From Clavelina lepadiformis (lineage: Eukaryota; Chordata; Ascidiacea; Aplousobranchia; Clavelinidae): a stretch of DNA of 64,000 nucleotides. Both the position numbers and the translations under genes were made by a program. The number at the start of each line of letters is the position of its first letter. Position 1 is the stretch's first letter. The DNA is taken from contig NC_135240.1 of assembly GCF_947623445.1 (NCBI RefSeq), positions 1,426,001 to 1,490,000 of the forward strand. Reading direction: 5' to 3'. Under the pieces are notes generated by a model that was not told the DNA's origin, searched no databases, and saw nothing but the letters and a program-made list of their open reading frames with translations. Of this stretch, positions 1 to 11,985 are shown in pieces.

Positions 1-41
1 ATGAACGAGCGAGCAAAAGATTCATCGGACCAACTACCTGA

Positions 42-478
42 AGATGCAAATTCCAGTTTCACATAAGTCCTGTTGAAGTGCTTCCTATGCCGAAAGCAGC
101 TCACACTCGCCAAAAGAGGAAGTCTAAGAGAGGTGCAACTGCTATTTTAACCAGTTCACCATACAAGAAGCAGTTGGCTGCAACGAATCGTAGCCAATTC
201 GCGGTATCTGGCAACAGCAGTAAAGCAAGTTCATCGAAAAAGCGTTCTATGAAGAAAGCTAAGGTTTCCAGGTTATCAATGCAGCAGAAGGACACAGTCG
301 ATGAAAGTGATAACAACGTAACCTAGATGCAGAATGCTTTTACTGTAACGAAATGTATTCCAAATCATCCGAGAATGATGGGTGGATCCAGTGCTCCAAA
401 TGCATGCGATGGGCGCATGAAGCCTGCTCTGGGTGTAATGAAGAGGATGACAACTTTATTTGTGAATTATGTTTTTAA
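42..478 (+). pseudogene. C-terminal remnant of a pogo/Tigger-type transposase with PHD-like finger
   Basis: After an in-frame TGA at 39-41, an open frame holds a proline/lysine-rich stretch (VLPMPKAAHTRQKRKSKRG) followed by KATAILTSSP-like residues, the usual linker after the DDE domain of pogo/Tigger (jerky-type) transposases. The frame stops at 324-326. One base out of register, from 323, a cysteine-rich finger follows: CFYC, then WIQCSKC, WAHEAC and CELCF, ending at the TAA at 476-478. This is the CxxC/PHD-like finger that commonly closes such transposases. The catalytic domain lies outside the window or is lost. The upstream stop and the one-base shift mark it as decayed. The alternative is a domesticated gene with a spliced tail, which I think less likely because no splice sites join the two frames. 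Confidence 0.7.
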
Positions 479-1665
479 AAATTGATAGTGAACTGCGATT
501 ACTTTCATAACTACTTCGCTTATGATGACAATTTGTAAATAAATTAATTGTGATGTGGAACAAATCGCCTTGTTTACTCAAAACTTACGGTGGTACACTT
601 TACCCCACACATGTGGGGGTGTTCACTTTTATTTCAGTGCTGTGAAAATAAACACCACCAGTGATAATTATGGTTATGGTTATCCGCATTTACCAGAGGT
701 GATTACTTTTCTATTCTAGCAAAAAGTTTGTGACGACACAGAAACATGTAGTACGCGTGAATGCAAAAACACAGCATGTTTTGAAAGCTGGCAAACAGGT
801 CAATCGAAAATGAAGACTAAAGAACGAAGCTGCAGCAAATCAACTGTGAAAATGCAAAACGAAAGATCAGTTTAACACAAAGCGGTTTGAATAATATACA
901 TTTGTACAATTGTACATACTCAGTTACTCACATACATATACAGTACTGTATATAGGTACATATACACAATATACACACGGCATACAATATACCTACTGAG
1001 GTTACCACAGTAATTTGGGTTGAAATACTTAACACATACCATCAACATCTCAATCTCATCTAAGTGAACTACACATTGGTAAATTCTTTTCCCAAACACC
1101 AAAACCGCTCATTTGAACAACTTGCACAGCACGGCGATGTCTAAACCAGTCTTGCCACAAATACAAGACATAAAATATTTTCAAACTAATTCGGTAATTA
1201 CTATAAACTTAATATTTTAAGCTGTGAACCATTCCCATTAAACTGAAGTATATCAACAAGACATTAATCTAATGATTCACGAAATAATCAGACGATTCTA
1301 TGACGTCACAAAGTGACGTATGATCTGTAGGTAGAGTAGGTCGAACGTGAAGTGAAGCATAATGCAGTGTTTAGAATCAGATAAACGAAGTTCACGAGGA
1401 ACATGGTTGGTGACGAAATATAATTTTCCGTCTGTAAGAATTTATCACGCAATGTAAATGAAATCCGGACAATACAACAGTTTCCGATTTCCAAGTTCAA
1501 ATTCAGATTCCAGTTTCCAACTCTTCAAGTCATTCTCTTCCCATTGCTATGTGTCATCTTAAGCTCTAGAAATCATCGCTCGAAACGATTACAACGAAAA
1601 GAAACAAACAAACTAATTGGGAGGTGGATATATGTCACTTCAGGCAAGCATGGACAATAGACATC
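479..1665. other. Intergenic stretch; distal part belongs to IR4
   Basis: No supportable gene. Short open frames at 920-1102 and 1306-1500 have no recognisable content. From about 1190 onward the sequence matches, in reverse complement, the stretch at about 43.8-44.07 kb downstream of the second RING exon. It is therefore 3' flank of the IAP gene and part of duplication IR4. A TGACGTCA palindrome lies near 1300 and is also present in the copy near 43,965. Confidence 0.5.
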
Positions 1666-1865
1666 TTACGACATGTAAGTACGGATAGATTTTTCAATTT
1701 TAACTCTGCATATCGGACACTTTCTGAGAGCTTGTGCGCACCCGGTGCAGCTACAGAGGTGCCCGCACGGCACAAACACAACATCAGCTGGTAGATCGAG
1801 GCAAATCTTGCACTTACGCTCTTCCTGCAATTCGCGAATACGTGCTTCCATTGATGGGGTTACGT
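1666..1865 (-). CDS. IAP terminal exon with RING finger
   Basis: Follows a TAG acceptor at 1868-1866 and ends in a stop at 1668-1666. The cysteine/histidine series CKIC, C-G-H, CSCTGC, CPIC is the complete C3HC4 RING of the IAP family. The tail after the RING (KIEKSIRTY) corresponds to the conserved C-terminal strand used for dimerisation. Closely related to the exon at 43,598-43,797. Confidence 0.92.
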
Positions 1866-4800
1866 CTACGAACAAGAATTTAAAAGCTCCGTGAAAGATT
1901 TATTTAATCTACGAACTATTCGACTACTATCTGAATTCTAAAGCCTTATCATGTCAACTTTAACTTAACACACATCAATCACCTTCTGGCATTGACATCT
2001 CCGCGTCCATTGGCTCTTCGTTTGCCAGAGCAGTATCTTGCTGACCCTCGTTACCTAAAATTGAATTAAGTCATGAGATAGATGTGGGCAAAGATGATGG
2101 AATGAATTTGCTGCGTCTAATCAGCAATAATTACTAAATGGATTTTTGAGTAGATATCAGAGCAATATTAAGAAGTTTTGTTTGATTTTTAAACGTTGCC
2201 CAGTTGTTTGACCTAGTTATGGCTGAGTTCTGTTGTGTGAATGAATTGTTTCCAGTGGTGTTTGGCGATTATTGCAAAACAAAGTAATTCAGTTATTCTC
2301 ATCTTTCGACGGCAGGTCAACTATGAACCCTGACCACTGAGCATCGTTTGACTTGAATCAATTAGACTACAATTACATCTACAATTAGATACCAGAGCTG
2401 TATGACATATGCCAACTAAGCTTGATTTGTAAACAGACGATGGCAAAGACGCAATGGAATCAGAAAATTAATCAATCGATTTCTAGCAGCCCGCAAAGTC
2501 AGCTCAATAATGCACAGTTTTCTGAGCTAATAAATGCATTGGTAAAGATTAAAAAAAACTCTCACAAAATTGATATTAAAATATCTTACCTGTGCTAACG
2601 GCTGGCACATTCTCTCCGGCCGATTCGTTACTCTGCTGGTTCGATTGTGCTTCAGCTGATGCATATCACGTGTTTAATGAAGTTTTTAAGTATGATGGGT
2701 TTTTGTTGAAGTTACCTGGTCTCTTGACGTTAGTTGGCACACAAGATATTGCCACAGTTGTGCCGCTATTTTCATCGCTATCACTATCAGATGGTGGAGA
2801 TCGTGTGAGATCTTCGATTAAGTTTTCAACTGAACCATACATCTCGTTTCCACTTTGAAGTCGTCTGGAAAAATGTGGGTAAAACGTAAAATAAAACAAT
2901 ACATGAATTGCAATGAATTGAAAAATTGAATTGCAAATACAGTTCTGCTGGTCAGGTCGTACACAATATTGTGCACCTTTTTATAAGACGGCGAATCACT
3001 CTGCGTTCAAATCCCATTTCCACAGCAGTTTTAACAAAGCCGGATCCCATTGCTTCATTAAGCTGACCTTGTACGCGTTGCATTTCCGCCTGGAGTTTAA
3101 GAAATAAAGACAACACTGCACCGACGAAATATTTCAGCTATTTCTATGAAGTAATTGTTAGCACCGGCACAAAACCAAGAGAAAGGGAATGTCCAGTGAG
3201 GATAAGCCTTGGACAAGTGGATTACATTCCAGCAGTGTAGTGACTGCATAAAGCACATTGATAATAATTTAATAAACCTCCATAAATGTTAGTGGTGTGG
3301 ACATTGCAAGTAAATGTCAAGGAAGTCTAATAATTTATGACTATTGAAAAGATAGATTAGATTAGGCTTCATATTTGTAAATGTTCCACTTACTCTTCAA
3401 AGGCATGTTTTTACAAATGCAAATCATGCACAAATTGTTTACAGAATAACAATTAATTTTAGATGGCAACATCTTACCACAAGGGCATCTGAAGAGTGAA
3501 GTAATTAATACGAACTAAAAATACCTCAATATTTCATAATTGACATCAACCTTCAAGGCAAATTAATTTGTGAAAAAAATACATTTTTACAAGAAATCTT
3601 TGAAAAGAATCTGTAACAATGTCGACTGTAGAGTTTTCTTCCTGAAAACTTAAGAGCCACTGAAGTAAAAGGTATTTACCCGAGAAACAATAAAGAAGCT
3701 TTTCTGATTTGTTACGCAGCAAGTTGTTTTTTAAAAACAAAAATCATAAAAATATAAGTTCGGCTTCAAACGCTTACAGCTCAAACTCGGAAATGGCAAA
3801 ATTCAGCCTTTTCTCAGGAAACTTTAGGCCAACACATCTCTGATAAGAGAAAAAACCATCATCGTAATATATCCAAATACCAACTGAGTAAGTTACAAGA
3901 AACTTCAACTTAGACCTTCTTCCAAAAGTAAGCTATAAATTGCATTACAAGGGATAAAATAGTGCCTGGACATATTCACAAGCGCAGTACAATAAATGCC
4001 TGTCTACATCATATTTTACCTACATAAGAGCTCCTTTGAAATGCATGAAATAACCTACAATTGCATTCTCTTACATGGAATTGAATTCTCTTACACTGTA
4101 AAAATTATATGTATAAGACATCAGATACCGGATGTAATTTTGTTTGATGACAACAACACACAACCGGTATCATACATCAATGCATTTAATCTGGTTAGTG
4201 CAATAAATTCAAACAAACTTTTGAAAATCAAAAATTCATTCAAAAATATTCTAAAAAAACAAATCATTCAAAAATTGCTTTTATTTACCTGTGGATCAAT
4301 AATTGGCGGTGGTGGTGAAAGCTGTCGGTAGCCACGGCCTCTATCGCCAAAGGGTGTAACATCAAGTGGTCCTCGCAAGACTGGTCGTCGCAAGTTTGGG
4401 AACATGGAAACGATTCGATGCACAAAGTCTGGACCCTTTCTTTGAAGCAAGAATACACAACTACAAATAAAATACAGCGCGGCTTACTAAACATTTTTTT
4501 TGTTTATTTAGCCTGTACATGTTGGTAATAACAATAATTACAACACATTCACCAGGAATACAGCTGGTGTTTAGCAAAATTGTGTCATTACACAAATGCA
4601 GTAATATTTATGATGTCTACTGATATTTCTGGAATATATCTTACGCCTTGATTCTGACATTCAACAGTATTCTATTCATTTTTGTAAAAACTTTTAGTTC
4701 TGTTTTAAAAGTTATTTCGTCAAACTTAACATCAGCAATCTCTTAACAACAGTAAGCGTGTGGAGAACCTCAGCTAATAGATATGCTGACATTGGTGTAC

Positions 4801-6931
4801 GCATCATATAAGTTTCAAAGCATTGGGGAAGTTTTTAACCTTTTTCCACTAACTACTACTAGAATCTTCGTCAGTGAAATGTGAAGTCCTCTTGATGCCA
4901 CATCAAGAGGCAACTCAAAAACTCAGTTAACAGAAAAAAATTCAAACAGCAATTAGAATGAAAGTTATACAACAAAGTAGTATCCAATTATCAGATTGTA
5001 AGTTCAAAAGTACTGTACAGTAAAAAAGTCAGCAATTGTATGACAACAACAAGAAAGTAGAACCGTTCAGTCTCTCCACACTCCACAGCAACAGTAAGCA
5101 GCCAAATAAAATCATAAAATTTTGTTAAGTAAAAATAGGACTGTTTTGAAATAATGAGACCCTAAGCACTCAGAAGACTTGCTCTAGCCCTATAAGATAT
5201 CATCCACCAACAACATTGAACCTGGAAGAGTGAGAGCCAGTTGACTCCCATATCCACCCAAATCTCTATGCCACTTAGCTGTATGTCCAAAGCTTTTAAA
5301 ATGCATTGTGATAAAACTAACTTATGTTACATCATGGGGTCTGCCAAAGAAATATTAACACATACTTTTATCAAATCACGATCTTAAAAAAAAATGAAAA
5401 CTGGCCTACGTTTCACAAACTTCGCAGGTGCACAATCAGATGGTCCAAAGAATACCAAAGTCAGTCTTTAACCACAGTAATAGGTGTGAATATTGATGAG
5501 CGAAAACAAACTTGCAACTCATCAGCGCAATCATGGAGACTAACATTTGGTCTGAGAGATGCTGGTACATAGACCAGTTGAAAGAAATCTATTTTGTCTC
5601 TTATCATGGTTATAGCTGATACAACTAACTTAAAATACTATGATGCAAACAAAGTTGTCATAGCGGTCATGCTCAAGCCAAGGATCTGTTCTTGCGTCAG
5701 ACCTAAGCAATTAACGAAATTATTCAATTGAGTCTCCAGAAAATCTAGAAGTCACCTTGCTCCTTGATCATAACCACTAACATCTCAGAGGGCAGAAAAT
5801 TAGCAACCACAAATTTAGCACACAATTAGATTAACATCATGGCAGAAATGATAAAAAACAACAAACTACCCGGAGAAATCATAATCCAACATATAATGAC
5901 CACAATGGGTCATTACAAAAATATTTAGTGATGCAGGCTGAAATTGCATAATTGTGGTGTAGCTTAATTATAGCACACCAGTAAAAAAGACAGACCTTAG
6001 CAAATGTTGCTTATAGAATAAAATGAGTATAACGTTATCACAAGCAAACAAAAATTGTTGAAAAATAATCAAATACCGTACAATGAATTTAGTACAAGGT
6101 CTTACGTGGGAAACCACTTGGCATGCTCACACCAGACATTGTCATCTCTATCCCAGTTCTGGAGTCCACCATTGCAGTACCAGCATTTAACCCTGTCTCT
6201 TTCTCCGAGGAAGAAAAAACCAGCCCGAGCAATTTGTCTTGGAGTCGCTCTTACTTGGTGTTGCGGCCATCGATGATCGAATGTTTCAAATCTGGAATCC
6301 TCATTCCTCATATGTGGGCTGACAGGGTTGGCACATGGAAAGTTGATCAGCAATTGTCTCTGTTGGTGCGTTTAAAGCCGACAAAACATTTAGGTTCGAA
6401 TTAATTGGCATTTCCAAAACTATTCACGCAAAAATTCAACTTGCATAAAGCATAATTAAAAAGTTTAGAAATATTTGACCAGACAAATTAAAAACACTCA
6501 TCACAAGTTAAAAATAGATGAAGGCACAACAAACCTGCTCGGATTCAGAAGGGTTGGGAGGATCGGGAAGAACTTCTGGTCGACAAGGAGGCACCAAACG
6601 ATCTCCTGGAGGAACTGGAATGTTCCTGCTTTCTCGTCCTTCAACCATTCTAATGGAAAGATGCAATATTGGGAGCGGAATTTTGTATTACTATTGGAGT
6701 ATTCATAAATGTATTAAGATATATAGATAGATTTTGATTGTCAACCTGCAGTTTGGAAAATGTCTTCTATGTTCAGCCTGGACATTGTCTCCTAAATTCC
6801 AATTTCTCAGAACACCTCCACATGAAAAGCATTGAACTCTGTCTAAATTTCCAAGATAGAAAAAACCAGACCGGGCTAAATCACTTGGATAGACTGTTCT
6901 TGTCGCCAATGCCCAGTTCGAGAATGACAAC
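1666..6931 (-). CDS. Inhibitor-of-apoptosis protein: BIR-BIR-UBA-RING (5' end not found)
   Basis: Nine exons read on the minus strand: 6931-6746, 6649-6535, 6359-6106, 4460-4289, 3089-2977, 2864-2716, 2655-2590, 2054-1983 and 1865-1666. All have AG/GT borders and all codon phases match, giving 1327 coding bases. Domain order is BIR1, proline-rich linker, BIR2, linker, UBA, two low-complexity acidic/Ser exons, C-terminal RING. This is the architecture of cIAP-type proteins without a CARD. Such proteins act in the cytoplasm as E3 ubiquitin ligases that bind caspases or IAP antagonists through BIR domains. The RING ends the protein, as usual for the family. The first exon must end in phase 2; I searched 6932-8050 and saw only phase-0 candidates (for example ending near 7373). 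The 3' half is duplicated at 42.6-44.1 kb. Confidence 0.85.
2977..3089 (-). CDS. IAP exon with UBA-type helix
   Basis: Encodes AEMQRVQGQLNEAMGSG followed by FVKTAVEMGFERRVIRRLI, a good match to the UBA core (M-G-F between helices 1 and 2) found between the BIR and RING domains of cIAPs, where it binds ubiquitin chains. Phase 0 in, phase 2 out. In the copy at 42,627-42,718 seven residues (FVKTAVE) are missing. Confidence 0.75.
6106..6359 (-). CDS. IAP exon with BIR2 domain
   Basis: Begins at an acceptor after 6360, which is in phase 0 with the linker exon at 6535-6649. A second AG nearer the domain would break the frame. Contains NPVSPHMRNEDSRFETF, then GFFFLGERDRVKCWYC and DDNVWCEHAKWFP. The last zinc cysteine is supplied by the next exon (4460-4289), which opens TCVFLLQRKGPDFV, so the fold is split by the intron exactly as in vertebrate cIAP/XIAP-like genes. 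The D-x-W pattern before the zinc His fits a type II, peptide-binding BIR. Confidence 0.88.
6746..6931 (-). CDS. IAP exon with BIR1 domain
   Basis: Reads FSNWALATRTVYPSDLARSG then GFFYLGNLDRVQCFSC, and the zinc ligands are complete: C-x2-C, 16 residues, H, 6 residues, C (ending RRHFPNC). The acceptor is TAG at 6934-6932 and the donor follows 6746. The start of the domain (usually an R-L-x-T/S-F motif) must lie in the missing upstream exon. The groove region lacks the acidic/Trp pattern typical of antagonist-binding BIRs, so this is probably a type I BIR (inference). Confidence 0.85.
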
Positions 6932-8332
6932 CTACAGTTTCACAGGTGATCACAGTCCAATTCAATAAAGTAGTAAATCAAAAAAATAGCATTAAACTAA
7001 GGTTAAAAGTACAGTAAGGTATATAACTAATTTTAAAAATAGTCAACATGACTTGAACCACTTGTTCTTAATAAACTCAATTCCAGGTTTAGTGCAACAA
7101 AGTTTACATAAGTCAATGGCTAGCATTTATGAAACTATGACTCAAGTACAGCAGGCAACAGTGCAAATGTTAATGTTGTTTATCACTAATAACCACGACA
7201 TTACCCACAGTTTAAAGATTACTTTTGGCATCTGAGCTGCTATTTAGTCATTTTCGCGGTCAAGTCTGATGTCAACGAGCTTGTTCTCGTGGTCAAAGGG
7301 AGTTTCTCAAACTGTCAAGGCATGTTTTCGATTACTTGGAACGATTCGTTCATTAACCAACCAACCAAATCAACCTGTTGAAGCATGTCTGCCATATAAG
7401 CCTAAGTAACCTTTATTCAACTTTCGCGACGAACCTTTTGTGACACGAAAAAGATTTAAAGTGTAGAAAGGACTTCTTCTTTGTTGGTAAAATCGATAAT
7501 CGTATTAACATATTGCCCCCGCAACTTCTACTTAAGTATTGATTCACACGCTGACATAGCTGACAAAAACTATTTACTGAACAAGTTCGTAGCTTTAACG
7601 CTAAGAGTTGAGCGCGTGAAAATGGCAAAAGCCACGGTATTGTTGATATCACCACTTACGGTAACAAAATGACCTCACTTTGTCATAATTATCTCTAATT
7701 GCTGGTGCAGTGATGCAATCTGTCCACCCATTGTGACGTCACTTACAACAACATAATCATTAAGCATTAACGCCGAGAATTGAGCGCTTGAAAATGGCAA
7801 AAGCCACGATATTTTATAATCGTAACGTCTCTGCCGGAAAGCGTTACATAATTTCCCCCACAAAACAGTTTGTCTGCCCGTATGACGAATTTAAGCCTAA
7901 GCGTCACCTGCTCGTAAAATATCTGCTGCATTTCTTTCGCAATTATACCAAAAGTCGTAATCAGAACGAGTGCAGAAATAGACATATTTTGCTATTAAAT
8001 GAAATAATTGACATGTTTCGGACTGTGCTTCAGTTATTTCGTTTATAAATAAATATATCTATTTCTGTCATTTTCTAACTACCCAACATTGTCGTGTCGT
8101 GTCGTATACAAAGTTAATCTTAACTTGCGCTCTTAATCATCGTTCGACAGCGATTTGGGTGACCTACTTTTGGTGAAATATGAATGTATAAACGCTTCCT
8201 GCTATTCGATGATTGTTCGCTGCTGCTTATATTCAAGGGCGACGTAAATTTTATTTTTATTTTTTGTGAAGCTTATAATACGGTACTTAAAAAAATTCTC
8301 AATATCCGCGAATAAGTTTTTAAACAATGGCA
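6932..8332. other. Non-coding stretch upstream of the IAP exons, with a 45-bp direct repeat
   Basis: No gene recognised. Two copies of an approximately 45-bp unit containing TGAAAATGGCAAAAGCCACG lie at about 7594-7640 and 7765-7812 in the same orientation, suggesting a small degenerate repeat or MITE. The missing first exon and promoter of the IAP gene should be in or beyond this stretch. Confidence 0.4.
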
Positions 8333-8341
8333 CTGATAGAT

Positions 8342-9669
8342 GGGAGCACGACATATGGCCGCGGGAAAGTGGCCGCGAACAAACTCACCGGGGTCAACTG
8401 AACGCGACGTAAATTGACCGCAGACAAACTGACTGTGACATAAACTGGCCGGCGATCAAATTAACCGTCGATAAATTGGCCGGCGATCAAATTAACCGGC
8501 GACAAATTGGCCGTCAAAAGGTCAAAATTTTAAACTCGGTAGTATATGATATGTAAAGTAAATATTTGTTTGTAACTATTTCCTTTGTTTTTAACAAAAT
8601 TGTTTTTTATTTCAATACACATTGAAACGTTTATTGAAATAAACAGAAATATTTCCGGAAATACGAGAAATACGAGTAACAACATTAAAAGACGTTCACT
8701 GCAAAACACATATGACACTACATAATATGGGCACTAAAATTTACACAAGCTGTTATTTGACAAACAAGGAAGTTTATTGCGCAAATTGTAGGTTGTGGGC
8801 GATGCCTCTGAGAAAATCTAATATGTCACGGTTTGCAAAATCTTCAACGATGGTTTGAAGTCGCGCATCCAGATCCTTGTATTTTCTCCTTTTGGCAGGA
8901 GGCCCTTGGGCACAGAGCTCCTCAATCTTCTTTTTGTTTATGTTCTGCAATTTCCTTAAAGCTTCTATAAATTTCCAAATGGTTGGGTGTTGCATTGATA
9001 ACATCCTGTTTATTAGACTGTGGTGACCTTCAACTTTGTTGTTGGTTCTGGCTTCGCCATTTAACACCCGAACATGGACGTTCCAGAAGTCATGTGAATA
9101 TGGCGGGTCTCTTCGGAGCTGAGTTCGAAAGCGACGCCCGATGTAAGTACGCTCAAAGTAGTCGAGAAGCGGAAGCATTTCATCAGGCAAAAATTCCTCT
9201 AATGTTTCAAAAGCCTCAATCAGATGCTGTATTGGAACAAATGCCAAAGCCGGTATGTGACGCAGCAGTAGTGCAAATTCTTGATCATTTTGATACCTTC
9301 TTTGAAGTCCGATTTGGATTGAATTGAATTCCGACATGTGCTTCCTGACATTTTGAAGAAGAGACAAGAAATCTATGAATATGGGTCACCGTACAAGGGG
9401 CCAAAAAACTCTACGAGTGGCAACCTTGACTGCAATACACATACTGGATAGTGACTAGATAGCGACTAGATAGTGAATTAGAATTTTGACCTTTTGACGG
9501 CCAATTTGTCGTCGGTTAATTTGATCGCCGGCCAATTTATCGACGGTTAATTTGATCGCCGGCCAGTTTATGTCACAGTCAGTTTGTCTGCGGTCAATTT
9601 ACGTCACGTTCAGTTGACCCCGGTGAGTTTGTTCGCGGCCACTTTCCCGCGGCCATATGTCGTGGAACC
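8342..9669 (-). mobile_element. MULE-A: Mutator-like DNA transposon with long repetitive terminal inverted repeats
   Basis: Terminal inverted repeats of about 190 bp (8342-8530 and about 9484-9669) are flanked by the 9-bp duplication CTGATAGAT at 8333-8341 and 9670-9678, the length typical of Mutator-like elements. Each terminus is built of tandem imperfect units of about 20 bp around GGCCGGCGATCAAATTAACC. The body encodes one open frame (8774-9367, minus), the C-terminal part of a MULE transposase, so the copy is probably non-autonomous. Confidence 0.85.
8774..9367 (-). CDS. C-terminal part of MULE transposase (197 residues, partial)
   Basis: An uninterrupted frame inside MULE-A. Residues about 90-130 carry LLDYFERTYIGRRFR, then a W-N-V-H segment and RTNNKVEGHH. 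The last has the N-x-x-E pattern that supplies the third catalytic acid in MULE transposases. This is followed by HPTIWKFIEALRKLQ and a C-terminal FLRGIAHNL motif, which recurs in the other two MULE families here. The N-terminal zinc finger and the first two catalytic aspartates are absent, so it is a truncated or internally deleted protein. Confidence 0.75.
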   Translation of the reverse strand: MSLLQNVRKHMSEFNSIQIGLQRRYQNDQEFALLLRHIPALAFVPIQHLIEAFETLEEFLPDEMLPLLDYFERTYIGRRFRTQLRRDPPYSHDFWNVHVRVLNGEARTNNKVEGHHSLINRMLSMQHPTIWKFIEALRKLQNINKKKIEELCAQGPPAKRRKYKDLDARLQTIVEDFANRDILDFLRGIAHNLQFAQ

Positions 9670-9678
9670 CTGATAGAT

Positions 9679-10231
9679 AACCATGTGGGAACAGAAATTA
9701 ATCCCACTGGCGACAGTAATTATTTATAATACTGTCGGTTCAGCGACAGAAAATGTCGTGTATTTGTAACAGCGGCCGCAAGCAATGCATATTACGTTGT
9801 CATGGTAACGTTTGCCGTAACTCTCGATACTCGGCGAGCAAATGTAGTGACAATGTGTAATATGTTGGGACAATTTCACAGGCCGTCGACTCGTTCCAAA
9901 ACCGACAGCTAATAATAACATCTCGATGTGACATCGAGCATTTATTGTACGCGCTATAACACGTAGCTGCACTCTCTGGTTGACAAAAACAAAAATTGCT
10001 TGAACGTAAAACCAATCAATTCTTCAACCAACCAGGTAATTTTCTAACTTGACTTGATACATACGCAGCCATAGAAATGCAATGTAAAAGAAGTAAGCCC
10101 TACAAAAATAGAAGATGGTGCAGAAGTATCAATTTTGTCTTCTGCTCCAAGTTTTGACTTGAACACAGACACAGAGACAAAAAAGCGACATATACAGAAA
10201 ACGGTCTTGCTCCTTCCAGAAAATTATTTCA
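9679..10231. other. No gene seen
   Basis: The short frames at 9724-9972 and 9800-10015 have no family features. Nothing else stands out. Confidence 0.4.
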
Positions 10232-10690
10232 ACACCAGTATGATGGGTGAAATATCTCAATTTAAAGATGCGTTTAGCAGGGCATATTACCCACAAAAAG
10301 TCGCACAAAGTTCCCACACCGGCGGGCCGCTTTCTTGTAGCAATGCTGAAAATAGTAGGGGAGTCCAATTGTTCTTTTCTTAATTCTTCACTTTTTTGTT
10401 CACTTTCCACCATACCATCTATATGCCGCCGCTTACTAAAGGAGTCCTAAGACGCAAGGGAGTTGGAACGACTTGCCAGTAGCAATCAATGCGATTTTGC
10501 CAACACAGTTCAATAAAAAAAAGGAAATCAATTGCCAACAATCGAGACTTTAAATTCTAGGACCTATTTCAAACGCAAAGGTTCTGGACCAGGCTTTTTT
10601 AACCAGCTGTCGCCGGGCAAGCAAACCAGAAAAAAACCTAAAGCAACTGCCAAGTGAATGCCCACACTGGAGAGCGTCGCCATCAATGTA
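10232..10690. repeat. Dispersed repeat, copy 1 of 3
   Basis: Matches 11,610-11,985 and 12,236-12,400 in the same orientation, sharing blocks such as CTTTCCACCATACCATCTA, GAGTTGGAACGACTTGCCAG and TTTAACCAGCTGTCGCCG. The copies differ by indels and substitutions, so the family is old. The minus-strand frame at 10,129-10,413 (from MVESEQK) covers part of it and looks like a decayed coding segment I cannot name. Confidence 0.6.
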
Positions 10691-10865
10691 TTGGTTAAGT
10701 GTCTTTTATGCTTTCGCCGACACAGCAAGAGTTTACAAGCACTGGAGAAGGAAATACCTATCAGCAAGTTTCATTATTTTGGAAAAGCTATATTTTAATG
10801 TTCTTGAAAATGAGCACTTAGTTTCATGATAAATATGCAAAAAGTATTTTTCTTCTGAAAGTAGT

Positions 10866-11114
10866 CTTTTCACACACATTCATGTGATTTATACGTATAG
10901 CTGCCCACTATGTGAAAGAAAGTTCAAGGGCAAAAGATTCTTTTCATGCTCCATATGCAACATGTCCAGCATCAGGAAGGAGGAAGTACAACAGCATCTT
11001 GCCTGTCATGCTATAGCGACAACATTTTACTGTACGCTAAAATATGATGTCCAAGCCTCCGGTTGTCCGATTTGCACAGCCACAACTGCAACTTTTTCAA
11101 TAATTGCGCACTAA
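10866..11114 (+). CDS. Isolated C2H2-type zinc-finger exon
   Basis: The frame reads YSCPLCERKF then CSICNMSS...QQHLACH, giving a clean C-x2-C-x12-H-x3-H finger preceded by an extra C-x2-C. It ends with CPICTATT and a stop at 11,112-11,114. There is no in-frame ATG nearby, so it would need an upstream exon; the stretch before it is open and AG dinucleotides are available. It lies between two copies of the dispersed repeat and could be the end of a zinc-finger gene or part of a transposon. Confidence 0.4.
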   Translation, partial: LFTHIHVIYTYSCPLCERKFKGKRFFSCSICNMSSIRKEEVQQHLACHAIATTFYCTLKYDVQASGCPICTATTATFSIIAH

Positions 11115-11609
11115 TCCTTGCAAAAGTCTTAATAAATATATTACCTAGGGAACGGTTATTGTTGTGAAACGCACAAATATAAGAAAAAAAAATATCCTCG
11201 CTTGTTAGATGTGTATGTTTTCGATATACCAGGAATCTGCAACCCTTCGCCTAACCCAAAATTTAGAAAAGGGGAATGAAGCACAAGGCATTAGTTTGAC
11301 CAAGAGGATCTCTTCCTAAAGATGAACCTTGTTACTTATTGCTTGCTGAGACCACAGATTAAACAAAACTTTGGTGATTTCTGCCCAAATAAAGTTTTTG
11401 TTATTCTCCAGCTCAAAAAAACAAGCAATGCGCTGGTAACATCTCTCCAGGTGTTATACTCTATGCTGGACCCGCCATGAAATCTTGGCTGTGTAGCTTC
11501 CTGCTTCTAAAACCTCAAATTTTTAACATTTATTGTGGTGGGACTGCTACTCACATGCACCAATTCGTTTCTGACCTTGGTTCATTCCACTTGTCTGACA
11601 TCTTGTGTT

Positions 11610-11985
11610 AAATTTCTCAATTGAAAGATGCGTTTAGAAAGGCAAATTATGATTATTCTGAAAATAGTAGGGAGTCGAATTGTTTATTTCTTAATTCTTC
11701 AAGTTAATTACTTTTTTGCTCACTTTCCACCATACCATCTACATGCCGCCGCAGGCTAAAGGAGCTCAATCAGCATGTACGCCCATAACATCTTCCTTTC
11801 CTATAATCATTTATAATTATATTTAAATAACCAGCCATAGTTATGATTTTGATAAGAATCTGCTAAGACGCAAGAGAGTTGGAACGACTTGCCAGCAGCA
11901 ATAAAGCGATTTTTGCCAACAAATTTAACAAACAAAATGGGAATCAATTGCCAATAATCGAGACTTTGAAATCAAGGACCAATTG
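11610..11985. repeat. Dispersed repeat, copy 2 of 3
   Basis: Second copy of the 10,232-10,690 family, with an insertion of about 100 bp after the CCGCCGC block (about 11,765-11,860) relative to copy 1. Confidence 0.55.

Noticed and set aside
1296..1320. TGACGTCA palindromes as CRE promoter elements (also near 12,913, 13,012 and 43,965)
   Set aside because: The motif is short, occurs several times in transposon and intron sequence and is not tied to any gene start here.
7346..7373. Possible first IAP exon on the minus strand (MADMLQQ followed by GTTGAT)
   Set aside because: It ends in phase 0, whereas the BIR1 exon requires phase 2.
8983..9327. Plus-strand 114-residue frame
   Set aside because: Antisense shadow of the MULE-A transposase.
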